Source: JAVEYA01 sp034003745 (lineage in GTDB: Bacteria > Bacillota > Peptococcia > DRI-13 > PHAD01). Taken from it: a stretch of DNA of 34,943 bases. This document shows positions 7,181 through 16,295 of this stretch, in pieces. The DNA lies in NCBI GenBank assembly GCA_034003745.1, contig JAVEYA010000018.1, positions 1 to 34,943 of the forward strand, read 5' to 3'. The notes beneath the pieces are model-generated. The model ran no database searches, had not been told where the DNA came from, and was given only the letters and a program-made list of their open reading frames with translations. Numbering within the stretch: position 1 is the stretch's first letter; each line of letters begins with the position of its first letter. The translations under genes and the position numbers were made by a program.

Positions 7181-8665
7181 TTATTTCAGGACCGTTTTGC
7201 CCATCAGATGCTTATCTATTTCTCTTGCGGCGAGTTTGCCTTCCTGGATGGCCCAGACGACCAGGCTCTGGCCCCGGCGCATGTCGCCGGCGGTGAAGAC
7301 CTTCTCCACATTGGTCTCAAAGTCCTCGAACTCCGCCTGGATATTGCTCTTGGCGTCTCTTGCCAGACCCAGCTCAGCGGCAAGGGTATCTTCCGGTCCC
7401 AGAAAGCCCATAGCCAGGAGAACCAGGTCCGCCGGCCATACTTTTTCGGAACCGGGCGCTTCCCGGGGAATCATCCGGCCCAATTCATCCTTGACCCATT
7501 CGACATTGGCCGTATGCACCTCGGTAACCTCGCCTTTTTCGTTGCCTACCAGCTTCTTCGTATTCACGAGGTAGTTGCGGGGATCCCGGCCATATAAATG
7601 GATGGCCTCTTCCTGGCCGTAATCCACTTTAAGCTTGACCGGCCATTCCGGCCAGGGATTCTTCTCAGCCATGCGCTCCTTAGGCGGTTCCGGCATAATT
7701 TCCAATTGGTGGACGCTTTTGCAGCCATGACGGATGGCGGTGCCGACACAGTCGGCGCCGGTATCGCCGCCGCCGATGACGATGACGTGTTTGTCTTTGG
7801 CGCTGATATTTTTACCGTCGGCCAGGTTGGAATCCAGGAGGCTCTTGGTATTGGCCTTCAGGAAATCCACCGCGTAATAGACGCCTTTTAAGTCTTTGCC
7901 TGCAACCGTCAGGCCCCGGGGCTTGGTGGAGCCGCCGCACAAGAGGACCGCGTCATATTTATCCAGCAGTTCGTGGGCGGGGATATCTTTGCCCACTTCC
8001 GTGTTCAGCACAAACTGGACGCCCGCTTTCTGCAAGAGGTCCAGCCGCCGCTGCACCGTGCTTTTCTCCAGCTTCATATTGGGAATCCCGTACATCAGGA
8101 GGCCCCCGGGACGGTCGCTGCGCTCATATACCGTCACCGCATGGCCGACGGCGCTTAAATAATGCGCGGCCGATAGTCCGGAGGGTCCGGAGCCGACAAT
8201 GGCCACTTTCTTCCCGGTGGCTTTGGCTTTCCTCGGTTTGACCCAGCCTTCGGCAAAAGCCTTTTCAATGATGGCGTACTCAATACTGTTCACGGACACG
8301 GGTTCCATGATGTAACCCTCGGTGCAGGCGCCCTCGCAAGGGGCCGGACAGACCCGGGAGGTGAATTCCGGGAAAGGTTGGTTCCGGGACAGTCTGAGAT
8401 ACGCTTCTTGCCATTGCCCTTTGTACACCATCTCATTCCATTCCGGGATCAGGTTGTGCGCGGGGCAGCCGGAAACGAGCCCGTTCAAGAGGACGCCGCC
8501 CTGGCAAAAGGGGATGCCGCAGTTCATGCATCTGGCGCCCTGTATTTGGATCGCTTCCGCATCCAGGGGCAGCTTGATTTCGTTCCAGTCGTTGATTCTT
8601 TGTTCAGGCGGGCGTTTCTTTTGATTCACCCGTTCATATTCCAAAAAACCTGTGGCTTTACCCAT
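7181..8665 (-). CDS. gltD: glutamate synthase small subunit GltD
   Basis: A 494-residue NADPH-dependent glutamate synthase beta subunit. The N-terminal Fe-S region has Cys46, Cys49, Cys54 and Cys67 (CMNCGIPFC and GCPAHN), then CPAPCEGAC (106-114). An FAD-binding VAIVGSGPSGLSAA begins near 154 and an NADPH-binding VIVIGGGDTGADC near 294; the C-terminal ATG-type motif includes AGDMRRGQ. It oxidises NAD(P)H and passes electrons to GltB for 2-oxoglutarate + glutamine to two glutamate. ATG at 8665 with AGGGGGGAG; it starts 11 bases after gltB ends, so the two form one operon. Confidence 0.96.
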   Translation of the reverse strand: MGKATGFLEYERVNQKKRPPEQRINDWNEIKLPLDAEAIQIQGARCMNCGIPFCQGGVLLNGLVSGCPAHNLIPEWNEMVYKGQWQEAYLRLSRNQPFPEFTSRVCPAPCEGACTEGYIMEPVSVNSIEYAIIEKAFAEGWVKPRKAKATGKKVAIVGSGPSGLSAAHYLSAVGHAVTVYERSDRPGGLLMYGIPNMKLEKSTVQRRLDLLQKAGVQFVLNTEVGKDIPAHELLDKYDAVLLCGGSTKPRGLTVAGKDLKGVYYAVDFLKANTKSLLDSNLADGKNISAKDKHVIVIGGGDTGADCVGTAIRHGCKSVHQLEIMPEPPKERMAEKNPWPEWPVKLKVDYGQEEAIHLYGRDPRNYLVNTKKLVGNEKGEVTEVHTANVEWVKDELGRMIPREAPGSEKVWPADLVLLAMGFLGPEDTLAAELGLARDAKSNIQAEFEDFETNVEKVFTAGDMRRGQSLVVWAIQEGKLAAREIDKHLMGKTVLK

Positions 8666-8676
8666 TGTTCTCCCCC

Positions 8677-11600
8677 CTAATTCCCGGAAATACGGGAAGT
8701 GTCTTTGAAATTCTCTTCGAAAGCGGCCATCAGGGCTTCTTCTCCGCTCAATCCGGCGTTATGCGCCTTGGTGATGTTCTCCAGCATACGTTTATAGTCG
8801 ATGGGAATGACCTTGGTGAAGCGTTTGCAGGCTTCCGGCCAGTTGTCCAGCACTTCTTTGCCCTTGGGGCTTTGGGTATAGGCCACATGCCGTTCGATCA
8901 TCCCCCTGATTTCATTCAGTTCGTCCGTTGATTCAAGGGCCTCCAGCAATACCATAGACTTGTTGCAGTATTTTTCGTCAAAATCAAGGATATAGGCGAT
9001 GCCGCCGGACATTCCGGCTGCGAAGTTTTTCCCCGTCTTACCCAGGATAATTGCCCGGCCGCCGGTCATGTACTCGCAGCCGTGGTCGCCCACGCCCTCG
9101 ACGACAGCCTTCATGCCGCTGTTTCTGACGCAGAATCTTTCTCCGGCAATACCGTTGATGTAGGCTTCGCCTGAAGTGGCCCCGTAGAAAGCAACGTTGC
9201 CGATGAGTATATTCTTATCCGGCTCGAAGTCAGCGTTACGCGGCGGATAGACAATAATTTTTCCGCCGGAAAGACCTTTGCCGATGTAGTCGTTGGCGTC
9301 TCCCTCCAGCTCCAGGGACATCCCTTTGGGCACAAACGCGCCAAAGCTTTGTCCGGCCGAACCCACGAAGGTAAGTTTAATCGTATCCTCAAGCAGTCCG
9401 GCTTCGCCGTAACGCTTGGAGATTTCGCTGCCGACGATGGTCCCGACCACGCGGTCCACGTTGTTGATTTGCAGCTTGGCCCGAATCGGTTTCTTCTCTT
9501 CCAGGGCCGGTTTGCACATCCGGAGGAGTTTTTTCATATCCAGGGATTTTTCCAGCGCATGGTCCTGCGGCCGGGTATTATAGCGGCCGACTTCGGCGCC
9601 CATATGGGGCTGGTACAAAATCTTGGAAAAATCGACCTGCGCCGTCTTCCAGTTCTTTGCGCTCTCTTTGGTCTTCAGCTTATCCGTACGGCCAATCATT
9701 TCATTGATCGTCCGGAAGCCTAATCTGGCCATGATTTCACGCATTTCCCGGGCGATGAAGCGCATAAAATTCTCCACATGCTCCGGTTTGCCGGCAAACT
9801 TAGCTCTTAACTTAGCATCCTGCGTGGCTACGCCCACCGGGCAGGTATTCAGGTCGCAGACCCGCATCATTACGCAACCCAAGGCAATCAGCGGCGTGGT
9901 GGCAAAGCCGAATTCCTCGGCGCCAAGCATAGCCGCGATGACCACGTCTTTGCCCGACAACAGCTTCCCGTCGGTTTCCAGCACGACTCTGTCTCTTAAT
10001 TTATTTAACAGTAAAGTCTGATGGGTCTCGGCAAGGCCCAGTTCCCAGGGCAATCCGGCATTCCGGAGGCTGGTGCGCGGGGATGCTCCGGTACCCCCGT
10101 CATAGCCGGAAATCAAAATAACGTCCGCTTTGCCCTTGGCCACCCCGGCGGCAATAGTGCCGACCCCGACTTCGGAAACCAGCTTGACATTGATTCTGGC
10201 GTCACGATTGGCGTTCTTCAGGTCATAAATCAGCTCGGCCAAATCTTCAATAGAGTAAATATCATGGTGCGGTGGCGGTGAAATTAAGCCTACCCCCGGT
10301 GTGGAATGCCGCACTTTGGCAATTTCCGGATAGACCTTGCCGCCGGGCAGCTGTCCACCTTCGCCCGGTTTTGCCCCTTGGGCCATCTTGATTTGTATTT
10401 CCCGGGCATTCACCAGATAATTGCTGGTCACACCGAAACGTCCGGAGGCTACCTGCTTAATGGCGCTCTTCTTGGAGTCCCCGTTGGCGAGGGGGATAAA
10501 TCTTTCCGGGTCCTCGCCGCCTTCCCCGGTGTTGCTTTTGCCGCCCAGCCTGTTCATGGCGACAGCCAGACACTCGTGGGCCTCCTTACTGATGGAGCCG
10601 TAGGACATTGCCCCGGTCTTAAAGCGTTTGACTATTGCTTCGACCGGTTCCACATCCTCAATGGGGATGATTTCTCCCGGGTTGATATTAAAGTCCAGCA
10701 TACTTCTTAGGGTATATAACTTTTCGTCATTTATCTTCTTCGAATAGGTTTTGAAAAGGTCGTAATTCCCTTCCCGTACCGCCCGCTGTAAAAGATAAAT
10801 CGTTTCGGGGTTATAGAGGTGGATTTCTCCGTCGTTTTTGCATTGGAAATAGCCGCCCGGCTCCAGGGTCTCGGTATAAGGCGAATTCTTTGCGTAAGCG
10901 CTTTCATGCCGCATCTGGTTTTCTCTGGCGATCTCCTCCAGCCCGATGCCTTCCACGCGGGATGGCGTCATCGTAAAGTATCGGTCAATCAGTTCCTTTT
11001 TAAGGCCCACCGCTTCAAAGATTTGCGCGCCGTGATAGCTCATAATGGTGGAAATGCCCATCTTGGTCAATACTTTGAGCACGCCCTTGACCGTAGCCTT
11101 GATATAGTTTTCCTTGGCTTTTTTATAGTTCAGGCCCTCCAGCATATCCTTGGCGGCCAGGTCCTTAATGGTCTCATAGGCAACATACGGATTGACGGCC
11201 GTCACGCCGTAACCGATTAAAGTACAAAAATGATGGACTTCCCGCGGTTCGCCGGACTCCAGCACAATGCCGATATTGGTGCGGATTTCTTTCCTGATTA
11301 AATGATGGTGCAAGCCGGAGGAGGCCAGCAATGCAGGAATCGCCGCCATCTCCTCATTGACGCCCCGGTCGGAAAGGATGATAATATTGGCCCCGTCCTC
11401 AATGACTCTGTCCGCCAGACGGAAAATTCTCTCCAGGGCCCGCTCCATGGCTTTGGCGCCTTCCGCAACAGGATAGAGCATGGAGATTTCCACAGATTTG
11501 AATTTTTCCCCGTTCAGCTTTTTAATGGCGGCAAGCTGTTCATTGGTCAGAATGGGATGCTCCAGGTAGAGACTGGCCGTATTGGGCGCGTCAGGCTGCA

Positions 11601-13260
11601 GAAGATTTCCGGTATTGCCCAAGAGCACGCTGGCGGAGGTCACAATTTCTTCCCGGATGCCGTCAATGGGCGGATTGGTGACCTGGGCAAACAGCTGCTT
11701 GAAGTATAAATACAGCATCTGGGGTTTTTCCGACAATACCGCCAGCGGTGAGTCCATTCCCATGGCGCCCACCGGGTCGACGCCTTTGATCACGGTAGGA
11801 ATCAGGATTTTATGCAAATCCTCAAAAGTATAGCCAAAGGCCTTTTGCTGCTGGAGCAAATCCGCCCTGACCTGTTCGTTCTTTTCAGGTTCCACAGGCA
11901 GATTTGCCATATAGGCGATACGCTTCTTGTTCCAATCGCCATAAGGCTGCTCCGTGGAGACCATCTTTTTAATCTCTTCATCCGAAACAATCCGCTGGGC
12001 GGCGGTATCGATCAGGAGCATCCGGCCCGGTTCCAGCCGTCCCTTATACCGGATATTCTCCGGCTTGATATCCAGCACGCCCACCTCGGAAGCCAGGATA
12101 ACCTTATCGTCCTTGGTAACGTAATAGCGGGAAGGACGCAGGCCGTTCCTGTCCAGTACGCCGCCGATGATTACACCGTCGGTAAAAGCCATCGCCGCCG
12201 GGCCGTCCCAGGGCTCCATGACAAAGTTATGAAATTCGTAAAAGTCTTTTTTCTCTTGGGACATGAATTCGTTCTTTTCCCAGGGTTCGGGAATCATCAT
12301 CATCATGGCGTGGGGAAGGGTCCGTCCGGTCAAGTGCAGGAATTCAATACAATTATCGAACATGGCGGAATCGGAACCCGTCTCGTCAATAATCGGATAC
12401 ACCTTGGACAAGTCGTCGTACAGGGATGAAGAGAGATTCTTCTGTCTGGCTTTCATCCAGTTGACATTGCCCCGGATGGTGTTGATTTCGCCGTTATGGC
12501 AAAGGAACCGGTTGGGATGCGCTCTTTCCCAGCTGGGGAAGGTATTGGTGCTGAAGCGGGAATGGATTAAGGCCAGCGCGGTCACAAAATCCAAATCGGA
12601 CAAATCCAGATAGAAATGACGGAGCTGTTCCGCGGTCAGCATGCCTTTATAGACGATTGTACGGGCGGACAGGCTGGAGACATAGAAAATCCCCCCCTTA
12701 TCCTCCCCCATCGGCGTAATGATTTTTTCAGCTCTTTTTCTGATGACGTAAAGCTTTCTTTCGAAGACCATCTCATCGTCTATTTGTGCGCCTTTTTCAA
12801 TAAAAACCTGGATGAAGCGCGGCATTACCGCCCTGGCGCCATCCCCCACCGCCGTCTTGTCGATGGGCACTTCCCGCCAGCCCAGAATCTTCTGTCCTTC
12901 TTCTTCCACGATTTTTTCAAAGGTTTTCATCTGTACCGCGCGAAAATCATCATAGCGATGGGCGAAAATCATCCCTACGCCGTAGCTGCCTTTTTCCGGC
13001 AAGTCAAAGCCTAAAACCTCGCATTCCCGTTTAAAGAAATCATGCGGGATCTGAACCATTATACCTGCGCCGTCCCCCGTATTGGCATCCGCGCCGATAG
13101 CGCCCCTGTGGCTTAAATTCTCCAATACTGTTAAAGCCTCATCTACCAAGTCGTGCGACTTCCGGCCTTTCATATTGACGACAAATCCCATCCCGCAAGC
13201 ATCACGCTCGTACGCAGGATCATATAAACCTTGTTGCAGCGGCAGCCCATTGTTTTTCAT
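8677..13260 (-). CDS. gltB: glutamate synthase large subunit GltB
   Basis: A 1527-residue, full-length GOGAT alpha subunit. A short propeptide precedes the nucleophile Cys22 (DACGMGF) of the N-terminal class II glutamine amidotransferase domain. A central domain, the FMN/Fe-S synthase barrel (GEGGEDPERF, TPGVGLISPPPHHD) and the 3Fe-4S ligands in CVMMRVCDLNTCPVG follow. The C-terminal GXGXG beta-helix ends the protein. It makes glutamate from 2-oxoglutarate using ammonia channelled from glutamine. The ribosome site (AAAGGGTG) is mediocre and about 13 bases from ATG 13260. A 17-base palindrome lies about 60 bases upstream. Confidence 0.97.
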   Translation of the reverse strand: MKNNGLPLQQGLYDPAYERDACGMGFVVNMKGRKSHDLVDEALTVLENLSHRGAIGADANTGDGAGIMVQIPHDFFKRECEVLGFDLPEKGSYGVGMIFAHRYDDFRAVQMKTFEKIVEEEGQKILGWREVPIDKTAVGDGARAVMPRFIQVFIEKGAQIDDEMVFERKLYVIRKRAEKIITPMGEDKGGIFYVSSLSARTIVYKGMLTAEQLRHFYLDLSDLDFVTALALIHSRFSTNTFPSWERAHPNRFLCHNGEINTIRGNVNWMKARQKNLSSSLYDDLSKVYPIIDETGSDSAMFDNCIEFLHLTGRTLPHAMMMMIPEPWEKNEFMSQEKKDFYEFHNFVMEPWDGPAAMAFTDGVIIGGVLDRNGLRPSRYYVTKDDKVILASEVGVLDIKPENIRYKGRLEPGRMLLIDTAAQRIVSDEEIKKMVSTEQPYGDWNKKRIAYMANLPVEPEKNEQVRADLLQQQKAFGYTFEDLHKILIPTVIKGVDPVGAMGMDSPLAVLSEKPQMLYLYFKQLFAQVTNPPIDGIREEIVTSASVLLGNTGNLLQPDAPNTASLYLEHPILTNEQLAAIKKLNGEKFKSVEISMLYPVAEGAKAMERALERIFRLADRVIEDGANIIILSDRGVNEEMAAIPALLASSGLHHHLIRKEIRTNIGIVLESGEPREVHHFCTLIGYGVTAVNPYVAYETIKDLAAKDMLEGLNYKKAKENYIKATVKGVLKVLTKMGISTIMSYHGAQIFEAVGLKKELIDRYFTMTPSRVEGIGLEEIARENQMRHESAYAKNSPYTETLEPGGYFQCKNDGEIHLYNPETIYLLQRAVREGNYDLFKTYSKKINDEKLYTLRSMLDFNINPGEIIPIEDVEPVEAIVKRFKTGAMSYGSISKEAHECLAVAMNRLGGKSNTGEGGEDPERFIPLANGDSKKSAIKQVASGRFGVTSNYLVNAREIQIKMAQGAKPGEGGQLPGGKVYPEIAKVRHSTPGVGLISPPPHHDIYSIEDLAELIYDLKNANRDARINVKLVSEVGVGTIAAGVAKGKADVILISGYDGGTGASPRTSLRNAGLPWELGLAETHQTLLLNKLRDRVVLETDGKLLSGKDVVIAAMLGAEEFGFATTPLIALGCVMMRVCDLNTCPVGVATQDAKLRAKFAGKPEHVENFMRFIAREMREIMARLGFRTINEMIGRTDKLKTKESAKNWKTAQVDFSKILYQPHMGAEVGRYNTRPQDHALEKSLDMKKLLRMCKPALEEKKPIRAKLQINNVDRVVGTIVGSEISKRYGEAGLLEDTIKLTFVGSAGQSFGAFVPKGMSLELEGDANDYIGKGLSGGKIIVYPPRNADFEPDKNILIGNVAFYGATSGEAYINGIAGERFCVRNSGMKAVVEGVGDHGCEYMTGGRAIILGKTGKNFAAGMSGGIAYILDFDEKYCNKSMVLLEALESTDELNEIRGMIERHVAYTQSPKGKEVLDNWPEACKRFTKVIPIDYKRMLENITKAHNAGLSGEEALMAAFEENFKDTSRISGN

Positions 13261-13321
13261 GTCTGTTACACACCCTTTATCCTTGGAGTATACCGTTAAG
13301 TCCCATTTTCAGGCAGTTATT

Positions 13322-13338
13322 GTATGATTTTATCATAC
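13322..13338. promoter_or_regulatory. palindrome upstream of gltB (possible operator)
   Basis: GTATGAT-TTT-ATCATAC is a perfect 7-base inverted repeat 62-78 bases upstream of the gltB start. On the minus strand it also contains -10-like hexamers (TATGAT, TAAAAT). I see no convincing -35. The rest of the 293-base gap holds only the plus-strand promoter; no T-box or riboswitch is evident. Confidence 0.4.
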
Positions 13339-13469
13339 TAGTGTGAACAGAATAAATAATTTGAGCAGAATAATAATGTATACTTAAAGGTAATTATTGC
13401 TATATACGGAAAATTAGCCGGTTTATTGATTATCCTGGGAGGAGATTCCGTCAAGTTTTAATTTTGCCG

Positions 13470-13499
13470 TTGTTCTTCACTTTCGTTGTGTGCTATAAT
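13470..13499 (+). promoter_or_regulatory. promoter for the DUF2156-GNAT pair
   Basis: TTGTTC (13470-13475), 18-base spacer, TATAAT (13494-13499), with TG one base before it (extended -10). It is 55 bases upstream of the first ATG. Confidence 0.7.
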
Positions 13500-13553
13500 T
13501 AGGGTTGTTAGTTTTCTGATTTATTACGATTACAACGGGAATGGGGCCGCTTC

Positions 13554-14459
13554 ATGATTGACTTCAAAACAGTTGAACTTTCTGATAAACAATGGATGGA
13601 TCCGCTGTATAAAATTGCCGATCTGCCGGGATGTCAGCATAATTTTACCAATATTTACGCCTGGTCGGGCATTTATGAGAACCAGATTGCCCAAATCAAC
13701 GGCTATATTATCGTCAAAGCCGGCGATAAAGAGGCCAAACGCTATTTTTACCCGGCCGGTCACGGAGACATCAAGCCTGTTCTCGACGCCATGCTGCAGG
13801 ACGCGCAAGATTGTGGCCATGAATTTGTCCTGGCGGCCCTTTCCGAAAGAAACAGAGCTGAACTGGACGCCTTGTATCCCGGGGAATTTTCTTACGAAGA
13901 CAATCCTGATTACTACGATTATGTCTACCGGCTGGAGAAACTGGTTACGCTGTCCGGTCAGAAGCTGCAGCCCAAACGCAACCTGATTAATCAGTTCAAA
14001 AGAAAATACAGCGAATGGAGCATTGAAGATATTACCGAAGAAAACCTGGACGAGTGCTGGGTGATGAATAAGCAGTGGTGTATTATTCACGACTGCAAAA
14101 ATGATGCCGTACTGTTAAATGAACGCTACGCTGTGCAGCGTTGTCTGAAAAATTTTGCCGGATTGAATCTGGAAGGCGCTCTGCTGCGCGTCAATGACCG
14201 GGTCGTCGCTTTTACCCTGGGTGAAATATTGAATTCCGATACCTATGTGACCCATGTAGAGAAAGCATTTTTTGACTTCACCGGCGCCTATCAGATGATT
14301 AACCGCGAATTTGCCGTCATCGTCAAGGCCAGGCATCCGCAGGTCCTCTATGTCAACCGGGAGGAAGATATGGGCCATGACGGCATGCGCAAAGCCAAGC
14401 GTTCGTATTACCCTGAACGAATGGAAGTAAAGTATATAGCGAAGCTTAAGAACTCTTAA
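13554..14459 (+). CDS. DUF2156 (LPG-synthetase C-terminal-like) protein
   Basis: A 301-residue soluble protein of the DUF2156 family, which shares the tandem GNAT-like fold of the catalytic domain of MprF/phosphatidylglycerol lysyltransferases. Typical features are the N-terminal HNFTNIYAW segment, the central KRNLINQFKRKY stretch and the C-terminal LYVNREEDMGHDGMRKAKRS. It lacks the membrane domain of MprF. The acceptor substrate is unknown. The ribosome site is weak (GGGG 8 bases before ATG 13554) and no better start is in frame. The GNAT gene follows 19 bases later; this pairing recurs in clostridia as I recall, suggesting a joint acyl/aminoacyl-transfer job. Confidence 0.8.
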   Translation: MIDFKTVELSDKQWMDPLYKIADLPGCQHNFTNIYAWSGIYENQIAQINGYIIVKAGDKEAKRYFYPAGHGDIKPVLDAMLQDAQDCGHEFVLAALSERNRAELDALYPGEFSYEDNPDYYDYVYRLEKLVTLSGQKLQPKRNLINQFKRKYSEWSIEDITEENLDECWVMNKQWCIIHDCKNDAVLLNERYAVQRCLKNFAGLNLEGALLRVNDRVVAFTLGEILNSDTYVTHVEKAFFDFTGAYQMINREFAVIVKARHPQVLYVNREEDMGHDGMRKAKRSYYPERMEVKYIAKLKNS

Positions 14460-14478
14460 ATGAGCGGAGCGAACCGGT

Positions 14479-15366
14479 ATGATTGAGATACGATTGGCCC
14501 AGGCGGGGGACATATCTTCCCAAAAGGAAATCTGGAAACGCTGTTTCGGTGACCCGGATTCCTTTATTGACTTATATTACGCGCAAAAATACCGGGCGGA
14601 TGAAACCATGCTCCTGCTGGAAGACGGCGTCATTGCCGCCATGCTGACCATGCTTCCGGTTACAGCCACCTCTTCGAAAAACACTTCTCTGGAAGCGGCC
14701 ATGCTCTATGCCGTAGCTACGCACCCCCATTATCAAAAAAAAGGCTTTGCCGGCAAAATACTGGCTTTTACCGGCGAATACCTCAAAGAGAATCACAAAC
14801 CTTACTCCGTCCTCGTTCCCGCCACTGGACGGCTTTTTGATTTCTATCGCAATTACGGCTATCAGGAAAGTTTCTCGCTCCGGGAAGCCATATTCCCGCC
14901 CGGACAGCTGCATCTGTTTCCGAAACAGCAGGCCGGAAACGTTAGGGCTTATCCGGCTACGCCCCGGCAATACAACGAGATCAGGGAAAGCCTGCTCGAA
15001 GGCCTGCTGCATATTTCCTACCCCGAGGAAGTCATTGCTTATCAGCAGTTGGTCGCACAATACACAGGGGGCAATATCTATCTCCTCACCTGCGGAAGCG
15101 CCCTGGGCTGCGCCGCCGTCGAAAGGCATTCGGCGGACAAAATCGCTCTCAAGGATTTCCTCTGCCCGGCTGAACTGGAACTGCCGTTCCTCCGGCAATT
15201 AAGCGAAGTATTTCCCGCCCGGGAATATTTCCTGCGGACGCCTGCCGCATCCTTCACAGCTCTGCCCGGACAAGTCTGCCCCTTCGCCATGAGTAAGCAG
15301 CATGCGGAAGCGCCTTTAAAACTTGGGGCTTGTGCAGATGGATATTTGGGTCTCGCCTTAGACTAA
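14479..15366 (+). CDS. GNAT-family N-acetyltransferase
   Basis: A 295-residue protein with an N-terminal GNAT domain. The acetyl-CoA pyrophosphate loop is seen as VATHPHYQKKGFAGKIL (about residues 79-95), followed by RLFDFYRNYGYQ, a typical beta-6/beta-7 region. The extra C-terminal half gives an Eis-like length. Substrate unknown. It follows the DUF2156 gene and ends in front of a strong stem-loop. The ribosome site is moderate (GGAG about 10 bases before ATG). Confidence 0.82.
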   Translation: MIEIRLAQAGDISSQKEIWKRCFGDPDSFIDLYYAQKYRADETMLLLEDGVIAAMLTMLPVTATSSKNTSLEAAMLYAVATHPHYQKKGFAGKILAFTGEYLKENHKPYSVLVPATGRLFDFYRNYGYQESFSLREAIFPPGQLHLFPKQQAGNVRAYPATPRQYNEIRESLLEGLLHISYPEEVIAYQQLVAQYTGGNIYLLTCGSALGCAAVERHSADKIALKDFLCPAELELPFLRQLSEVFPAREYFLRTPAASFTALPGQVCPFAMSKQHAEAPLKLGACADGYLGLALD

Positions 15367-15376
15367 AGATACGTAG

Positions 15377-15404
15377 AGAAGCAGGGGACGGTTCCCCTGC
15401 TTCT
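15377..15404. terminator. stem-loop terminator (plus-strand gene; also beyond the lipS2 end)
   Basis: AGAAGCAGGGGA / TCCCCTGCTTCT, a perfect 12-base stem with a 4-base loop. A short TTCTTT-type tail is partly within the stem on the plus strand. It lies 4 bases past the lipS2 stop on the other strand, where no T-run follows, so termination of the minus operon here is less certain. Confidence 0.75.
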
Positions 15405-15407
15405 TTG

Positions 15408-16295
15408 TCATATATTGCATGCGCTGCAGCACTCTTCCTTATACGTGATATCATATCCCAGCGCCTGGGCGTACTCCACCGTACCGGCGGTCGGAAAGGC
15501 GATCACGTCGACGCCGCAGTCCACGGCTGTCCGCTCCAGCTCTTCCTTGTACGCGCCGGGGGGTTTGGCGCAGCCCAGCGTGATAATCCCCGGAAATACC
15601 TCCCGGGCATGCCGCAGCAATGCCCCGGCCTCCTGTACCGGTATTGGAGCGGCGCTGCCCATGCTCGTGCCGCGTACCGGCGTCAAGACCACGAGCACCA
15701 ATACCCGGGGCGCGGCCTGCTGAATCATTTCCAGGGCGCGGTATTCTCCGCCCAGCTTTCCATAGTTCAAACCCATCACCACATGGGGAGCGAAATCCAG
15801 GCCGGCCTCCCGGCAATTGAGCATGGCGTCAAGGTAATCCCGGGTTGTGCGGTTCTTCAGGTGATAAACCCGGCGTATCGTCTCCTCATCCCCGATAATA
15901 TCCAATAAGGCCTGCTGTACCCCCGCCTCTTGTAAGGCAATAGCTGTAGACCTGCTGATCAGTCCGCAGTGGACCAGAACTTTGAGTCCCCTTTTTCGCG
16001 CATAGCCCATTCCCTCCACATAAGGCCCTAAGGGGACTTCGCCTCGGGCATCGGCCCCGCCGCTGACCAGGATCCCCCGGCAGCCTTTTTTTATCAATTC
16101 ATCTATCAGCTTAACAAACTCTTCCGGAGATCCTGCCGGAACCATGCCCTCCAGAAGCTTCCCCTGACAATGCTCACAACGCAGGCTGCAGTCTGTGCCT
16201 GTCACGCTGATATGCATGAAAGAAGCGCGGCAGTTGGTGTAATGGTCCGTCTCATAATGTTTGGCGCCGGGAACCGCAAAGCAAATTTTCTTCAT
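15408..16295 (-). CDS. lipS2: radical SAM protein, LipS2-type lipoyl synthase component
   Basis: A 295-residue radical SAM enzyme. Cys36, Cys40 and Cys43 (CSLRCEHC) are the CxxxCxxC ligands of the SAM-binding [4Fe-4S] cluster. A C-terminal Cys289, Cys290, Cys293 group (CCSAC) could bind a second, sulfur-donating cluster. Proteins of this kind are often labelled biotin synthase-like. The pairing with a second radical SAM gene (ATGA overlap) and a lipoate-protein ligase matches the non-LipA lipoyl synthase LipS1/LipS2 described from Thermococcus and sulfur oxidisers. It would insert sulfur into octanoyl-carrier protein, here most likely the LbpA-like protein upstream. The 1-versus-2 label is assigned by size and partner; it is not proven. 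Confidence 0.72.
   Translation of the reverse strand: MKKICFAVPGAKHYETDHYTNCRASFMHISVTGTDCSLRCEHCQGKLLEGMVPAGSPEEFVKLIDELIKKGCRGILVSGGADARGEVPLGPYVEGMGYARKRGLKVLVHCGLISRSTAIALQEAGVQQALLDIIGDEETIRRVYHLKNRTTRDYLDAMLNCREAGLDFAPHVVMGLNYGKLGGEYRALEMIQQAAPRVLVLVVLTPVRGTSMGSAAPIPVQEAGALLRHAREVFPGIITLGCAKPPGAYKEELERTAVDCGVDVIAFPTAGTVEYAQALGYDITYKEECCSACNI

Noticed and set aside
7034..7597. 187-codon plus-strand open frame after the PAP2 gene
   Set aside because: Runs through a stem-loop terminator and then antisense to gltD; no recognisable protein.
11812..12429. 205-codon plus-strand open frame
   Set aside because: Antisense to gltB, which has clear motifs in its own frame.
13261..13553. T-box or riboswitch upstream of gltB
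   Set aside because: No conserved T-box sequence or riboswitch core could be seen; only a palindrome and the divergent promoter.
14572..15198. 208-codon minus-strand open frame
   Set aside because: Antisense to the GNAT gene, whose acetyl-CoA motif is intact.
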